From Stemphylium vesicarium (Eukaryota > Ascomycota > Dothideomycetes > Pleosporales > Pleosporaceae): 64,000 nucleotides of DNA. This document shows, piece after piece, positions 31,199 to 44,105 of this stretch. Numbering within the stretch: the first letter of the stretch is position 1; each line of letters begins with the position of its first letter. A program made the translations under genes and the position numbers. The stretch is taken from positions 62,001 through 126,000 of the forward strand of contig QXCR01000024.1 of NCBI GenBank assembly GCA_004380135.1. Reading direction: 5' to 3'. The notes under the pieces were generated by a model. The model searched no databases and was not told the DNA's origin. It was given only the letters and a program-made list of their open reading frames with translations.

Positions 31199-33823
31199 TA
31201 TTGCGGTTGGTGGCTTGTGTAGTGGAAAGTGTCAGGGTTGTGAAGGCTTCTACTCGGGGTCTTAAGGCTTTGATGGATGTCGGAATGGAAGAGTGGGTGG
31301 CCACTGCCATCTTTATACTTTTCTCCCACTCTTCTCGAAAGTACCGATATGACGTGCGTCTTGGACGTACAGCCCTGTCGCGGGGCATCCTTAGGGCCCC
31401 GCTTTCCTCGTTCGGTCTGGCGTGATGCTGTCATGCCATTGCTGCTTGTTGATTTGTAAGTCGCACGTCGTTACCCTCACCGAAATGTTGAGCGTATTGG
31501 AATGTTTGTATGCTGCGGTATTTAAAAGTGGGTGTACTGGGTGGACAGTAAGCATACTATCGTGGGGCTAGAGCACTCATCGGAAGCTTATATGCATGCT
31601 GACGGATATAGGCGAGCATCGTAAGCAGCTTAATCTCCATGTACTATGTAGTGTGTTGGGCTGGCCAACCCTCGCATTCGTTCGCTGCACAGTACCTGGC
31701 GACCCGACTTCTGCACTCTTGACGAACGCTGTACAAAGCATGCCTCACGCATTGTCGTCTTGGGTCACTACGCTCCTGCGTTCACTACAGTTACACCAAT
31801 CTATTTTGCGGCTCAAAGTCGGCTCATGTTGCGACGCCGACCTTTACCGCTCCAAGCTCCAAGCTCCAAGCCTCTAGTGCTACGATCAATACTGTTGCAG
31901 AGACTTCCGTTCTCAGTATACCAAGTCGGTGTGCCAACGGTAGCTAAACACTTGGCTCTTGCAGACAAAAAGTGTGGAATCCAGAGCTAAGTACTATTCA
32001 CAGTAGGCAAGTAGCCGACTCGTGTTCGGCTTTATGCCATGGCACCCCATGCATAGCGTCACCAGCAGTGTTCGGACATGTTTACTGCGCGAATTGCAGT
32101 CTTCTCCCAACAGTAAAAGTTTTCCCTGGGCGTTTTCGTCGCGATTCATAGCATGGACACGGCCACTTTGGTGGCGCGGACTGTGGCTCAGTAAATTGCA
32201 TGGCGTAACGTTCCCAATGAAGACTTGGCAGATCGTTCGGGTTTAATCTGGAGCATAATTTGCTCTGGTTAAGACAACCACGGCTATAATGTTGGGATGC
32301 TTACAGGGCTGACACATGACAGGAAACAACGGGTTTAAAGCATAGTGCCGAGAGCAGAGACAGAATGCATCTCATGATTATCCTTTTCCAATGGCATACA
32401 CAGTCGCACGCAGGATGGTTCAGCTGCCGAGTGGACCGATGCCTGGCGATGTTATTCCCGGCAAGGCTACGTCAATGCAAAAATGACGACGCCTTTCTTC
32501 CTCGTGAGGCAGTCCAATGGTGACCATGATGCGCGTTTCGTTTCGACATGGCTGAGGCCTCAGGGCTGAAGCAGCCGACGTTGCCGATGGTCCAAGAAAT
32601 CGGACCTTCTTCAGTATGTGACGTTAAGTGGGTAGGATTCGGCAACGCATCTTCCCTTTTGGAAGGCAGGCATGCAGGCCTCAGACGTGGATTGTGTGGC
32701 ACAACATGAGGAGTACAGACTTTCGGATTTGAGGATTCGTTCACGCGGCTCTGCAGCAGCAGCCGCCCGTGCCACAGCCACGATAAGCAGCGACAAACCT
32801 TTTTGCTGGATAGAATTTGAGCGCAATTTACGCGACGGGGATCTCTTCTCCATAGAGAAACAATGGCGGCCGGAGCGATGATAGGGCCGCTGGTTAGATT
32901 GGAAGCGCAATTTACCCCACGACTGTCGCGGCGCATGGAATGAGGAACAGGCTAGCGACCTTCCGTCTTGGGCAAGGTGAAGCATGGGGTCAAACAAGAG
33001 CGAGTGTGGCACAGCCAATGGGCCAACCGCTCACGCAGGGCAGCGGGCCAGCGCCCGGATGGTCGCGAAGGCGAGCGCGCCCTCGACACCACTCGTGCAC
33101 GCTTTGTGCTTCGAAGACAAACGTAGACGCTGGCGCTGCGATTCACTCTCTTGTCCGCTCGCTCTTTGGCATCCAGCAACCCGTTCGCGCTGCATCTACC
33201 GTGCCATTACCCCTCGGTGCCACTTCGCGCCTGTCGCTCTCTTTGACGCCCGCTCGCTCCGTGAACCCACTATTCACCACGACTACCGTAGAGTCGCATT
33301 CACGGCGGCGCAAAAAAAGATCAACAATACGCCGTCGCATCGACAAAAGGCCTATTAGCTGTCTACATATACATTGCGACGCACCCGTCGGACACGGCTC
33401 TTCCGCTGTCACCGCTGTTCAAGCCTTGCGCGTCTCAGACATAAGACGCTCCACACAAGGACGTCTTTTGTTATGCACACAGCACCCTCGTAGCACACCG
33501 AACGCCTACGCATACGGGAAAGCCTCCGCACCCTGTCGCTATCCTCAATTCTCTGCCCACTATACAAAGCTACCGTCCCCTGTCGCTCCTTCTCTCTACT
33601 CGACTCGTGGTGAGCAGCAGGCCTGTTACCACCATTCATCGCGACCACACTCTCTCCAACCGAAATTGCTCCTTCCTTTTGGACACCAAACTCAACCCAT
33701 GTCCTAGCGACCTAAGTCACTCTTTTGACCAACAGCTGGACTGCAGGACCAAGTGCCGTTGACCGGATACATATATACACACATTACGTACATACCACCT
33801 CTTAATACCCATCAGCACCAACC
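31199..33823. other. 2.6-kb intergenic region between divergent OYE and Kch-like genes
   Basis: Several open frames exist (for example 32940-33707 on plus) but their composition is arbitrary and no motif, signal peptide or splice pattern supports them. The right part, 33100-33800, is C/T-rich and probably promoter plus long 5' leader of the Kch-like gene. Confidence 0.4.
31311..31317 (-). promoter_or_regulatory. TATA-box candidate of the OYE gene
   Basis: TATAAAG on the minus strand 113 bp upstream of the start codon at 31198. Confidence 0.35.
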
Positions 33824-35910
33824 ATGGGCTGCTGCGGAGATCGCGAGAAGGGCACGACCGTGACGGAAGAGCAGAGGTGGACGTACATTGTGAGCACAAC
33901 ACCACATAGCACAATTCCTGTAGTGCATGCTAATTTACGTAGACGCTCTCTGACTTCAAGTCCACCTCGTGCCTTGCACCCTTCTCTTATGCCTGGCTCT
34001 GGGTCCTCGTCCTCATCTCTTGCGCTGTCTACGCTGCCGACGCCTTCACTGCCGTCAACCTCCTCGCCTTCGACAAGTGGACGAGCCAGGTCAAGCCTGT
34101 CGTTCCCTTTGAGATTGCGAAATGGATCTTCGCCATCACCATCATCATTTCCTATGTTTTCCTCGCATACCGTTGGATTAGAGCCCTGCGCGTCATGCGC
34201 ACAGGAAGCGTCACAGAATGCTACCTCGAGCCTTTGGCTGCCATATTGCAGAGTATGCGCGTGACCGAGGCGGGCCAGGGCTGGCGCCGTTTCTTGGTCT
34301 TCGCAGAGTTGACCAAGAGTAAAAAGGGTGCCAACTACATTGCGCTCTTCGTCTATTTCCAGTTCAAGAGCGCTCTGCTCGTCATCATCGCCCAAGGACC
34401 CCGAATCGCCCTCAACGCCATGACATTGTACGCCGTCATGCAGGCCCAGATCATTCCCGGAGGCGACCATGCTGCAGAGGACCGCTCCAATTTCGAGCAA
34501 TTCTTCATGAATATCAAGACCATGATCGATACCGGCAACAAGCAAGAAACCGTCATCTACTTCTCCATGTTGTTCTCTCTGGTCATTTGGGTCATCGCTG
34601 CACTGGGTCTGATTGTTGCTGCCCTACTTTACCTCTTCTTCCTGTGGCACTACATTCCCAAGGCTGACGGCAGTCTCACCAACTACTGCCGTCGCAAGGT
34701 CGAAACTCGTCTGGAGCGCATCGTGGGCAAGAAGATTAAGAAGGCAATCGAGAAGCAGAACCAGCAGCTGAAAAGGGAAGAGGAGAGAGCTATCAAGAAG
34801 GGCGAGTTCGCCACATCCAAGACGCGACCTACTCTACCCAAGCTTGGTGGTGAAGATGACGACGACACGTCTACCGTTTTCTCCATGCAACGCTCCGACA
34901 CTATGAACACGAACACAACGCTTCCACCCTACACCGTTTCCAACGCACCGTCGTATGCCTCCAATCCTCCGTCGCGTTCCAACACCTCCAACACAGTCAA
35001 CACTGGCCGAAGCTTGATGACAAAGCCGTCTCTGCCCACTCTGGACGAGCGTCCGGACATGGCTACGCGATCGGACACACAGTTCACAACCTTCTCCAAT
35101 GATAGTTATGCGCCCATGTTGGCTCAAGCCGGCAACATGGGTAGATCATCGCCAGCCCCACCAATGCCTCCTCTTAATCGCAATGGCACCGGATACTTTG
35201 GCGAACAACACAACATGCCATACCCGCCCCAGCGATCCTTCACTCCAATGTCACAGGGTAGAGCATCTCCCGTGCCGCAACGAGGCCCTCTACCTCCTGT
35301 GGACACTAGCTACAATAACGGTCCATACGGCGCTGAGCCCCAATTGATCTCACCCATAGGCAACGACCACCGCGGTCCGCCACAAGCTCACCCAAACCGT
35401 CCCTACCAGGAGTTTAGTCCTTATGATAGTCGTGGTCCCCAGATGGGCCCAGAATACGAGTTGTCGCCTGTCGACGTGAACGCAACAGACGACATCTCAA
35501 GACACTACTACGCCGACTCGAACGGCCCGGATGACTACCATCCACCGCAATTACCCAGTACTTTGAGGTCTGGCTCACCTGCGCCTTCGCAGCCAGTAGG
35601 CTTGCCTAGTCAGCCACGGTCGGGCACTGCACCTCCACGAGCTGGTGTGCCAGCGTCTTTGCAGTCTGCCATTCAGCGTCGCGAGGCCTCGCAGCCCTTT
35701 CCCAACCGCGGTATGAATGGTTCGACCCCACCTCAACAACAACGAAGTGCCACAGCACCGATTCAACAGCCCGGTTGGGCTCAGGGTCCTCCGCGCAGCT
35801 TTACCCCATCCGCTCCCCAGCAGCGGAGCTACACGCCTTCCGGGCCCGGCCCACAACGTAGCTACACTCCAACCGCTCCACGTGGTTACGACAACAGTTA
35901 CAACTACTGA
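33824..35910 (+). CDS. Kch-type low-affinity potassium transporter, plasma membrane
   Basis: Member of the fungal Kch1/Prm6 family, which mediates low-affinity K+ influx linked to calcium signalling in yeast. Exons 33824-33889 and 33943-35910 give 677 residues; the 53-nt intron has a GCTAAT branch site. MGCCGDREKG at the start is typical for filamentous homologues and offers possible N-myristoylation and palmitoylation sites. Four hydrophobic segments lie in the first 280 residues (WLWVLVLISCAVYAADAF, WIFAITIIISYVFLAYRWI, LFVYFQFKSALLVIIAQG, VIWVIAALGLIVAALLYLFF), followed by a charged helix (KKIKKAIEKQNQQLKREEER). The remaining 340 residues are Pro/Ser/Gln-rich and disordered, ending with repeats of the type QRSYTPS/T. 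Confidence 0.88.
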
Positions 35911-37567
35911 TTCACTTCTGGATCCACACATTCACTCCATGTAAACGACGTCCACATTTTCCGTACGTTCGGATTACCATTTATGCATCTCACGGCGTTC
36001 ACTTCTTTCATTCTGTTGGACACAGACTCCTTTGCCATTTTCATTCAAACACAAACCCGATCTTTTTTAACACGACGACGAACATTTTCTCATCAAGGTG
36101 AGAGAGAGGATTGATGAACTTTCGCTTTCATGCATGTTTCGAGATACCCCCAACCAACCCGCACGGCTGGCCTCGGACGTCCATTCGCTTTTCTTGTATG
36201 AAGTCTTTTTGATGGTTTGGAGGAAGATGGGAAATCTATCAAAGGGCAGTGATGATGGATTACCTCAGGAGGGGAAGATGAAGAGGAGAAAGGGGGATAA
36301 GAAGTGCAAATGGAAATTTTTGCGCTCATGTATTATACATACAATCCTTTTCTTCCTTGTTAAGGAATGGAGGAATTCTTCTTTACTTTTGTTTACTACA
36401 ACGTTCACTATTCACTTGCTGTCTCATCTCGCGGTACTTGCTAAACAGCTACGACGCTAAGCTAATCACCCTCTATCCGTACTTTGCCACTTTTCTCCTT
36501 CCCTAGCCACACGTCCTTTTCCTTTTCGTTTCCTTCTTCGTACCAAGATCCGACTGTCGATCTTTCGCCTCTTGCCGCCTTATCTCTCATCTTGTTCTTA
36601 TCACACCCTTTCCTTTTTCCTGCCGTCTATCTCTCGCTTCTGCGCCACCTTCCATATTTTCTTGCTTCTGCCTTTCCACGTCCCGGGTTTCGTATATGAA
36701 GCAGAAACGCACGTTTTGCCTGAGTGTAGAGACTGCATAATATTGTGTGTGGCATGGCGTATTATGGTATACGGAGACTAGTATAAGAGAATGTGGAGTG
36801 TATTTTCTGCGAGCAAGATGTTTCATAAGCGGGAAAGAAAGAAAGAAATGCGAAGATTATAGACGTAGGCAAGTGGACTAGAAATATCGGTTGTGGTAGT
36901 TGTAGACAGTAATATATACGAAATTGAGCCGCTGTTTGAGTGATCTTGCGTAACGGGTGCTTTGATCATAGTCACATCCACACAAAAAATTAAGAACTTG
37001 ACATTCCGTTTCTTACATGTAGAATTGAATTTAATCGATTTTCGATTGAGATGAGATCTAATAGGTATGTGCCTTTGCCTTACCCCGACATATATGTTCT
37101 CTGCCCCACGCCACCCCCAATCACAAACTCCCTAGGCTCGTTGCCCCATCCACTTATCCACTAATCTAACCTAAACTCACTGCCGTTACTTCCTCGTTGC
37201 TCCCTACCCTATCTACCTACCTACCTACGAGTGCGTGTCTTTCATTCCACTTAGCGTATCCAGTTATGCACCAATCACAGCTCTTCCCTCAACTTTCTCT
37301 TTTTACTTTCCTTTTCCCTACCTTGTTTCGAATTTCAAATATCACGTTGCATCAACCCACGGTACCAAGCTTCCACCATGTAGCCTTGCATACATCTGCG
37401 TTATTTACCCTCTTCTTTCCATCCCACGGTACGAACCGCCGCGCTAGTCTTCCTTCTACCTATCTACATTTTTTCTGCTTCTACTTTTTACTTTTCAGCC
37501 GTGTACACGGAAACGCAGGTCCATTGTGCATCTTGGTACGCACCATGTGGCCGTAGATCCTTTCGGT

Positions 37568-37581
37568 AGTACCATGGTACT
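37568..37581. repeat. 14-bp perfect palindrome
   Basis: AGTACCATGGTACT reads the same on both strands and is followed at once by a second GGTACCATG copy. Isolated in noncoding sequence; could be a protein-binding site or chance. Confidence 0.5.
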
Positions 37582-37769
37582 GTGGTACCATGAAAAACTT
37601 ATCCATTATCGCTTTCCTATTTCCCCTTTTCCGCCGTTGCGGGCTTCCTCAGTGTGTTGCTTTTGTCAGGCCTTCTAGCGGTCCTTTTGAAGAAAATGTG
37701 GGGCAGGCAAGAACTGTGTGAGAGAAGGGAACGTGTTAGGTGAGCGGGGGGTAAGCGGGATGCAGATTT

Positions 37770-38150
37770 GCGCTTTGAACACGGGTGAGGTCGGGTTGGA
37801 GTAGGCTCGAGGTCCGAGTTGAGACCACACTCGGTCCCTGGGTTTAATATGTAGGGTTGTGGCTGAGTTCGCCGCCTCCCGCGGCTGTTGAGCTGTTGAG
37901 GTCCGCGTCAACGAGGCTGTTCCTCTAATCCGGCTTGCCACGTGAGGGCGGACTTGAGGTTAATTCTAAGTTTGGCTTAAGGGGTGTGAGCTTGGAGCTA
38001 GGATTGCTCCACAGTGCTGTTGAGGTATTGAGGCCGGACTTGAGGCAACGAGGACGGAATGAAGGTTACTTTACGCTGAATCCCGAGGTGGGAGACTGCA
38101 GTTCGAGGTGCCGAGATTTCTGAGGTCGGAGTTGATGCAGTTCGCGCTAC
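37770..38150. repeat. Degenerate TTGAGGT-type repeat patch
   Basis: GTTGAGGT, GGACTTGAGG and related words recur irregularly (around 37891, 37950, 38019, 38034 and 38100) within a G-rich tract on the plus strand. Units are not in a fixed period, so it is a diverged or imperfect repeat at best. Confidence 0.35.
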
Positions 38151-41100
38151 CACTTCTTCCCTCACAAAAGCATCTTCTTCCTCGGTAACCTCCCGAGCCG
38201 CATCCTCGCATCCCAACCCATTCTGTACAAACAGCGCGAACGTGTCAGAAAAAGAACAGGAAGGAAGGAAACATCGCCGTGCATGGCCTCTGAAACCTAA
38301 TCTATCCAACTCAACATACCATCTTGGTACCTTATTGCCACAACCGGACGGTACCCAGATAACCTACCCTTCTCCCTACATGCCAGTAAAAATAATGGAA
38401 CGAGGAAGGAGGAAAATACCGTCTGCGGAGCCGCATTCTCGTCTACTAACTTCCCTTCATCAGCGGCTGCGCGGCGTGTACCAATAGCCGCGGAAGACTT
38501 CCGGAAAGTGAAAAAGGAACCAGCCGCCCTCTTTTGTACAATGCGGCAGCAGAAGATATGGTTCGCTGGCTTGATAGGACATACAAGAGGGTATCTCGGT
38601 ACGCTAGTGCGCGTGGCGGTAAGATCAACGTTTCTGATGGGAAGGGAAGGGAACAGAGCGGACTGGTTGGGTCGCGTGGATTTCGGCAGTTGGAGGGGTG
38701 ATGGGGGTTTCAGAAGTTCGCATGTGTGCGCTTCGACGCGGTACGATGCTGGCGTGAATCTGCGTTGAGTGGCGTCCTGATTAATTTGGTCATGGCATAT
38801 GTTCGACAGGTATGCTGCAGCCTGGCTATCATGATTGTTGAATTGCTGCTGTGTGAAGAGCGTCGAGACTGTCATGTGCCCGCCCGCGGTCGTGCCATCG
38901 CACACTACGCACTTTATCGCAATGGCATGTGCAGCAGCCGCCTTCACATGTTGCGAAAGACGGCCTTGGGTGTTGTGTCAGGCATCAAGCCCTTTTCTGG
39001 CTATTGGGCGTGCCGCCGCGGTAACGTTTGCGGATCGGCAAACCTGATCTTCAGGTCCCTCCCCCTCATTCAACCCAACAACCGAAACATGTTTGATCGG
39101 CAGGCACCGCCGCACCAGCGCGCTGGTTCAGACAACTGACATCCCACCAATCCACACATGAATGTATTTTCAGACACTTCAAAACAGCAAACCAGGCGAA
39201 AGAAATTTCGACAGCTAGTGATATTGTGGCGAAGGGGGAAAGCGTTTTGAACCCTGCCTTATGTCCGCGTCTTGGGAGCCTAGTAAACGGGTCTTGGGCG
39301 TTCTTGGAGTTGTGTGGTAGCGAGATTTGGTGCTCGGCATGTCAGACACGGTCGGCTCTAATGCAGCGGTTCCACTACTGCTTTGTTTCTTTGGGCTTGG
39401 CGCAGAGATTTGTAGTGTCGCAGAGTTTGAAGTTGGGCGCTGAAGTTTGCGATCAGTTTAGGCGATGAAAAATCTTGACGGTGAACCTGGGTGTGCTGTC
39501 TGAGTCACAACTGCGATGAGCCTTCCATTCAGAGGAGCATTCCGAGATGATGCCATGATCGCTATCTTGCCCGATTTCACCGGTAGATCCACGTGGGACG
39601 CAATGCCTTACCCGCTCATACTACGTAGCATGGTAATGCGGAAGAAAGATTCTTGCAGGAAGAATTCTCCCAGCGACTCACAAGCACTCTGAGTATACGG
39701 ATTCGACGTGCGACTGGTAGAGCGCTCCACCAGACCACAAAAGCTTCCACAAGCGAAATTACATGTGCTTGTCTAGAACATATTCGCTCGTCGGCGGGCT
39801 TACACTTGGTGACATCACACCGTCTCAGCCGTGTAGGTATCGATAAGACGCCGAAGCTTGCAAGGTCCTGCATGAGGCTTCTTCGGGGCATCTGCAAGGC
39901 GTTGCGCTCATGGCGTGATTGGTGTACCTTGGAAAACCAACGTAGTATTGTACAGCCGGCATGCGAGACGTGCCAATGAGATTTTTGGCCAAACAAATCT
40001 AGGAAGGTTAGACGGCAGATCACGGTGAGCAACAGGGCAGCGCTAGAGAAAGTGTAATGTTTCGCTTAAAAAACACAGCCGGCTGTCAGCAGGAGCGAGT
40101 ATGTCCGCAAGCGGCAACCTGTGTGTTCCCTTTGGTTTCGTATGCTTGTAGGCAGCGCAAAAAAAGTTGGTGCTGTTGTTCGGTAAACGGACAATCCTCT
40201 TCATGCTATACTCGCTTCTGTAGGCGAGAACGCATCACCATTGTATTCAAAAGGCGAAACCAGAAAAGAAAAAAAGAGGAGTTTCTGCACAAAGAAAACC
40301 CTAAAGTATCTCCTACACTCTCATTGGAGGGCAGACGGAGCGATCCGTCTGGGAGGGGAGATTCACTTACACAAGTTTTTCGTTTACCGTTCAGTCTACA
40401 CTCGAGGCAGCGTCACGGTGAAAAAGGACCAGCGAACAACGACCCACCACGTCGCATACGGCCCTTCCTCGTATGGCCCACAGTTGCGCTGTTCCTGACC
40501 CGAGTGGTGGGCATACCCTTCCAGATTTTCATCATGCATGTGGTGGCCGGTCACCACGTTACGATAAAGGTCTTATCGTCCCGCTGACGGCACTGGGGCT
40601 CCACAAACGTTGCATGCTGCCGGCCTGTGAGTGGAGTGAAGGCAGCGTGGATGCAGACGGGCTGCATATGTGGAATCGGCGAATAGAAAGCGCAGTGGTG
40701 CGAACTGTTGCGTCACCATTCTGCAAAGGACGTGATTACATGTGCTGACGCAGACTTGCCGTTACGCATCTGTGGCCGGGCTTGGAGCGGCAGTCCGAAT
40801 CACAATGTATTGACGATGCGGTTGAGAGTGTACAGCCACGGCAGTGACAGTGATGGCGGAGGTGGTGGTGGGACAACGACGAAACCACGCGGGCTAGACT
40901 GAACGGGGCGAAAAACACGTGCCGGCCTGTGATCGCAACACGCAGGCGACGCGGCCGACGGGGAAAAAGGTTCTGGAATCTGGGAAGCTGGCTTCTCCAC
41001 TTGGGTTCGCGGCGACAAGACGACACGCATGCGCCTTTTCCCAATCACAGGTTTGTTGGTCCCACCCTGTGATGATCGCAATTGCGCGGCCCTCGCTCTA

Positions 41101-41707
41101 TCGTCCCCGGGGCGATGAATCGCGTGCCGTGTCTTAGCCAGGGCGCTTTTTTTGTGCCTGGCCGTCAGGATTTGGCGCCTCACCGGGTCCGGCGAGGATA
41201 ATTTGCTTCACGGCGGCCGGTTACGTGCCTGTCCCAAGGCAAATGGGGGTGCGACACGCGACTCAGCAGTGGAAAGGCCAAGGTCTGAAACCGCGTGCCT
41301 GAGCCAGGAACACCAATCAGGGCGAGGACCGAAGAGTTGAGGCCACGCTACTCAGGGGTCGCACGCCCATAGTGCAATTGGCCCTGACTAAATTAGCAAC
41401 GGGGATAGTCCGCAGCCTGCTAACCCGTCTGGGCCAGCAAGGAGATGAGATGGGGCAGCCCGGCTGAACTGTCACTTGCGCTGCATCTGGCCGCTTGTTT
41501 CCCTTTTCCCTTCCTCCTTCACCGCAGCATATAACCCACCCACTGTCCCTCGTTTCCCAATAGCCACATCCGCGCGTTCACTCATTCACGCCCGTATTGG
41601 TCCTGCTTGCTTGCTTACAGTCATTCCTTCAACTACCACAACTATCCTTGACCACATCACCAGCTTATCTTGACACGCCGTTAAACGCCGTTACGACTTG
41701 TCTGCTG

Positions 41708-41713
41708 TATAAA
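41708..41713 (+). promoter_or_regulatory. TATA-box candidate of the Asp f 4-like gene
   Basis: TATAAA 35-40 bp upstream of the ATG at 41748. The spacing would give a very short 5' leader; another A/T-rich element (CATATAAC) lies at about 41528. Confidence 0.3.
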
Positions 41714-41747
41714 CATCCACTGCCAGATATTCACTACCCATATCAAA

Positions 41748-42848
41748 ATGCGTTATTCTTCCGCCGTGGTGCTGAGCACCATCGTTGTTGGTCAGGCTGC
41801 GGCCGCCAACCTGCACAACCGCCACGCCAGCTTCCACGCCCGCCGTCAAGCGTGAGTACTGCTTGCTACGTTAACAAACGAACTGCCTCTAACAGTCTAC
41901 AGTGAAGCCAAGCGTAGCGCTGACAACGTCGACTGGAACAAGGTCACCTACGACCTCACCGACGTCGACTGGAACAACGTCTTCGCTAGCCCAAGCCCCA
42001 CTCCCACCCCTGCGGCCGCCGCCGACCCCAAGCCTAAGGTCGCTGAGGTTAAGCAACCTGAGTCTACCAAGGAGGCCACCAAGGAGGAGTCCTACCCCAC
42101 CAGCACCGAGGCTGCCCCTACACCTTCCGCAAAGGCTACCGACACCTCCGACAGCTACGATTCTGGAGACATTCTTGATGATATTACCGACGGTGCCAAG
42201 GATCTCATCGACGACATTGGCGATTTCGTCAATGGACTCGGGCACATGATCACCAAGATCGCGGCCAAGACCGGAAAGAACCCAACCTCCGAGAGCGCAG
42301 ATGACCCTATCTGGATCGGCGGCGACAGCAAGTGGAAGGCCGTCTTCACCAACGACAAGGACGAGGACGCTGTGCTCTTCTGCTGGAAGTCCGACAACTT
42401 CTCCAACATGTGCATCAACACTTACCAGCCTGAGATTTCTGCTGGTCTCAAGTCTGGCGAGTCTATCGAAATCTCCTTCTCTGAAAACACCTCTTCCGCC
42501 TGCGCGCCGGTCTACTCCGACACCGTCTTGGCCGAGTTCGGTGGTGTCAAGAACACCTGGTGGGAGTCTACCTTCAAGCAGAAGGATGGTACTTTCGATG
42601 TCTCGCGTAACGTCTGGATGAACGGTAACTCCATCAGCTCCAAGGGCTCCAAGTGCAAGTCAGACATGACCACATGTGTCTTCCAGTGCAAGGACACCAG
42701 CTTGGAGTCTTGCGAAAGCGGCTACGACCTCTTGAACTGCGAGGCCAGCAACGGCGGCGGCGGCGGCTACGACCCCGGCATGCAAGGTATCGGTGGAGGC
42801 TGCTCCATGGGTCACGACAGCGAGACCGTCCAGGTCGTCTTCTCTTAA
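41748..42848 (+). CDS. Secreted Asp f 4-like protein
   Basis: Extracellular protein of the family named after the Aspergillus allergen Asp f 4; the molecular role is unknown. Exons 41748-41851 and 41903-42848 give 349 residues. The acceptor used is the second of two AGs, since the first would give a stop. MRYSSAVVLSTIVVGQAAA is a signal peptide, followed by dibasic sites (ARRQ, AKRS) suited to Kex2 cleavage. A Pro/Thr-rich spacer and an acidic helix (DDITDGAKDLIDDIGDFVNG) come next. The conserved C-terminal domain runs from about residue 185: WKAVFTNDKDEDAVLFCW, FGGVKNTWWESTF, DVSRNVWMNGN and the Cys-rich end (MTTCVFQC, GYDLLNC, GGGC). Strong codon bias suggests high expression. Cross-reactivity with Asp f 4 is not implied. 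Confidence 0.88.
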
Positions 42849-43256
42849 ACGTCGGCACCATGAATTCGCGCGTTTTAGTTATCTGTTTGTACTGTTTTGT
42901 GTATTCTTCTTCGCCATATTCCCCCTTGTTCCTTGCCGCTTGGACATGACTCGCCCCACAGGCAGTCTTTTTGACATGGCTGCCTGGCAGGATACCTAAA
43001 TGTTTTGGGTATTGGTAGCCTGTCCTCTTACGCGTTTCGTCAAGGCTCTTAGTGGTCTATGTGTATTCTGTAAATGTTTAGTCTTACTTTCGCAAATACG
43101 AAAAGCTCAAAACTTTTGATGAACCGTTCCCAAGTGATGCGCATGCGCGCCTGTCATGGGAAGCTGTTGCGATCATCATCACAGAGAGCCCCCGGTATAA
43201 GTTAGTCCATTAAGACAAGGACTCACCACAACCCCCAGGGTCTTGAAATTAGCACC
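42849..43256. other. Intergenic region downstream of the Asp f 4-like gene
   Basis: About 400 bp, T-rich at its left and probably 3' UTR of the Asp f 4-like gene. Nothing else recognised. Confidence 0.4.
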
Positions 43257-44105
43257 TCAACGCCCCCAACAGGCGCAGCCTAAAATTGCCAATCTATCCA
43301 TGTTAGCAGCACAAGAAACACCAAGACCAACCAACCCAGTTCGGTCTCAACAACGTACCCCCATCGCTTCCAACGCGCCGACGCGATGCGAAAAAAAAGC
43401 AAGCCGGTAAGGATGCCCCAAGCTACGTAAGTAAGCCGACCGGTCGTGCGCGAGTCATTTGGATGATGTACGGGCCTGGACTGGCGCTGCGTGGTGAGGC
43501 TGTGTTGGCGTCGGGATAGGCAAGGGCCACCTTGATTGTTAAGAAGGCGAAAGACAGCGAGATAAGAGCGGTATGACGAATGCGACCGAGAAGGATAATA
43601 ACAGTTAGTGGTTACATGTAAGAGCAAGTGCACAAGGGTTGTGTGGAACGCTGAAAACTCAAAGATGTGGAAGGGGCGGACGAAAAAGATGGGTGGTTGC
43701 GAGAAGAGGGGAAGGAAAGAAGGTTCGCGGATCGCGCATGTAGAGTGAGATGGAAGGCGCAATTCTGAAGATGACTTGTGGGCTATCGCCCAAGAACAGC
43801 AGCATGGGATAAGATAGCGCAAGCTTAGGTCGTCAAAGAAGTGCGACGATGAACGTTGAGAAACCCAGATCAACAGTTGAAAAGGGAAGAGACCGGAGGA
43901 AACACTTACTCAAGTACTCCGCGACAGGGTCGAGACATAAGGGTCTGTCTGTCAAACCACTCCTGGTACACCAGCGCATTCCAGAACGCAGCCTTGCACG
44001 CAAAAGGGCAAGCTTAGCTGGATAACCGGCACGGGCAAAGGACCTCTGGACAAGTACATATGTAGAACAAAGATCATAACGAGGCCAAACTTCACGACAG
44101 GCCAT
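43257..44105 (-). CDS. Doubtful small spliced gene, possibly with a membrane segment
   Basis: Two pieces look coding but I cannot join them fully. A first exon from ATG 44105 (MACREVWPRYDLC...) reaches a good donor GTAAGTG near 43907. A last part contains LTYVAWGILTGLLFF, then KRWG at a GTACGT donor, and a 65-nt intron (43358-43294) with a GCTAAC branch site and ATAG acceptor, after which the frame closes at 43257. The middle exons are not resolved. No family is recognised, and the region could also be 3' sequence downstream of the BiP gene on the same strand. Confidence 0.25.

Larger units (their letters stand above)
35911..41747. other. 5.8-kb gene-poor region
   Basis: The longest stretch without a supportable gene. 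35911-36480 is T-rich and probably Kch-like 3' UTR. 37150-37500 is pyrimidine-rich with a short CTAC repeat near 37209. 37770-38150 contains degenerate copies of TTGAGGT-type units. Open frames such as 38297-38947 (minus, 216 codons) and 40057-40587 (plus) have no domain, signal peptide or consistent splice context. No transposase or reverse-transcriptase motif, tRNA or rRNA was seen. Confidence 0.5.

Noticed and set aside
38297..38947. 216-codon open frame on minus in the gene desert
   Set aside because: No signal peptide, domain, hydrophobic pattern or sensible composition; length alone is not enough in noncoding sequence of this base composition.
39700..39790. tRNA-like D-arm (TGGTAGAGCGC)
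   Set aside because: No matching acceptor stem, anticodon arm or T-loop follows within the required distance.
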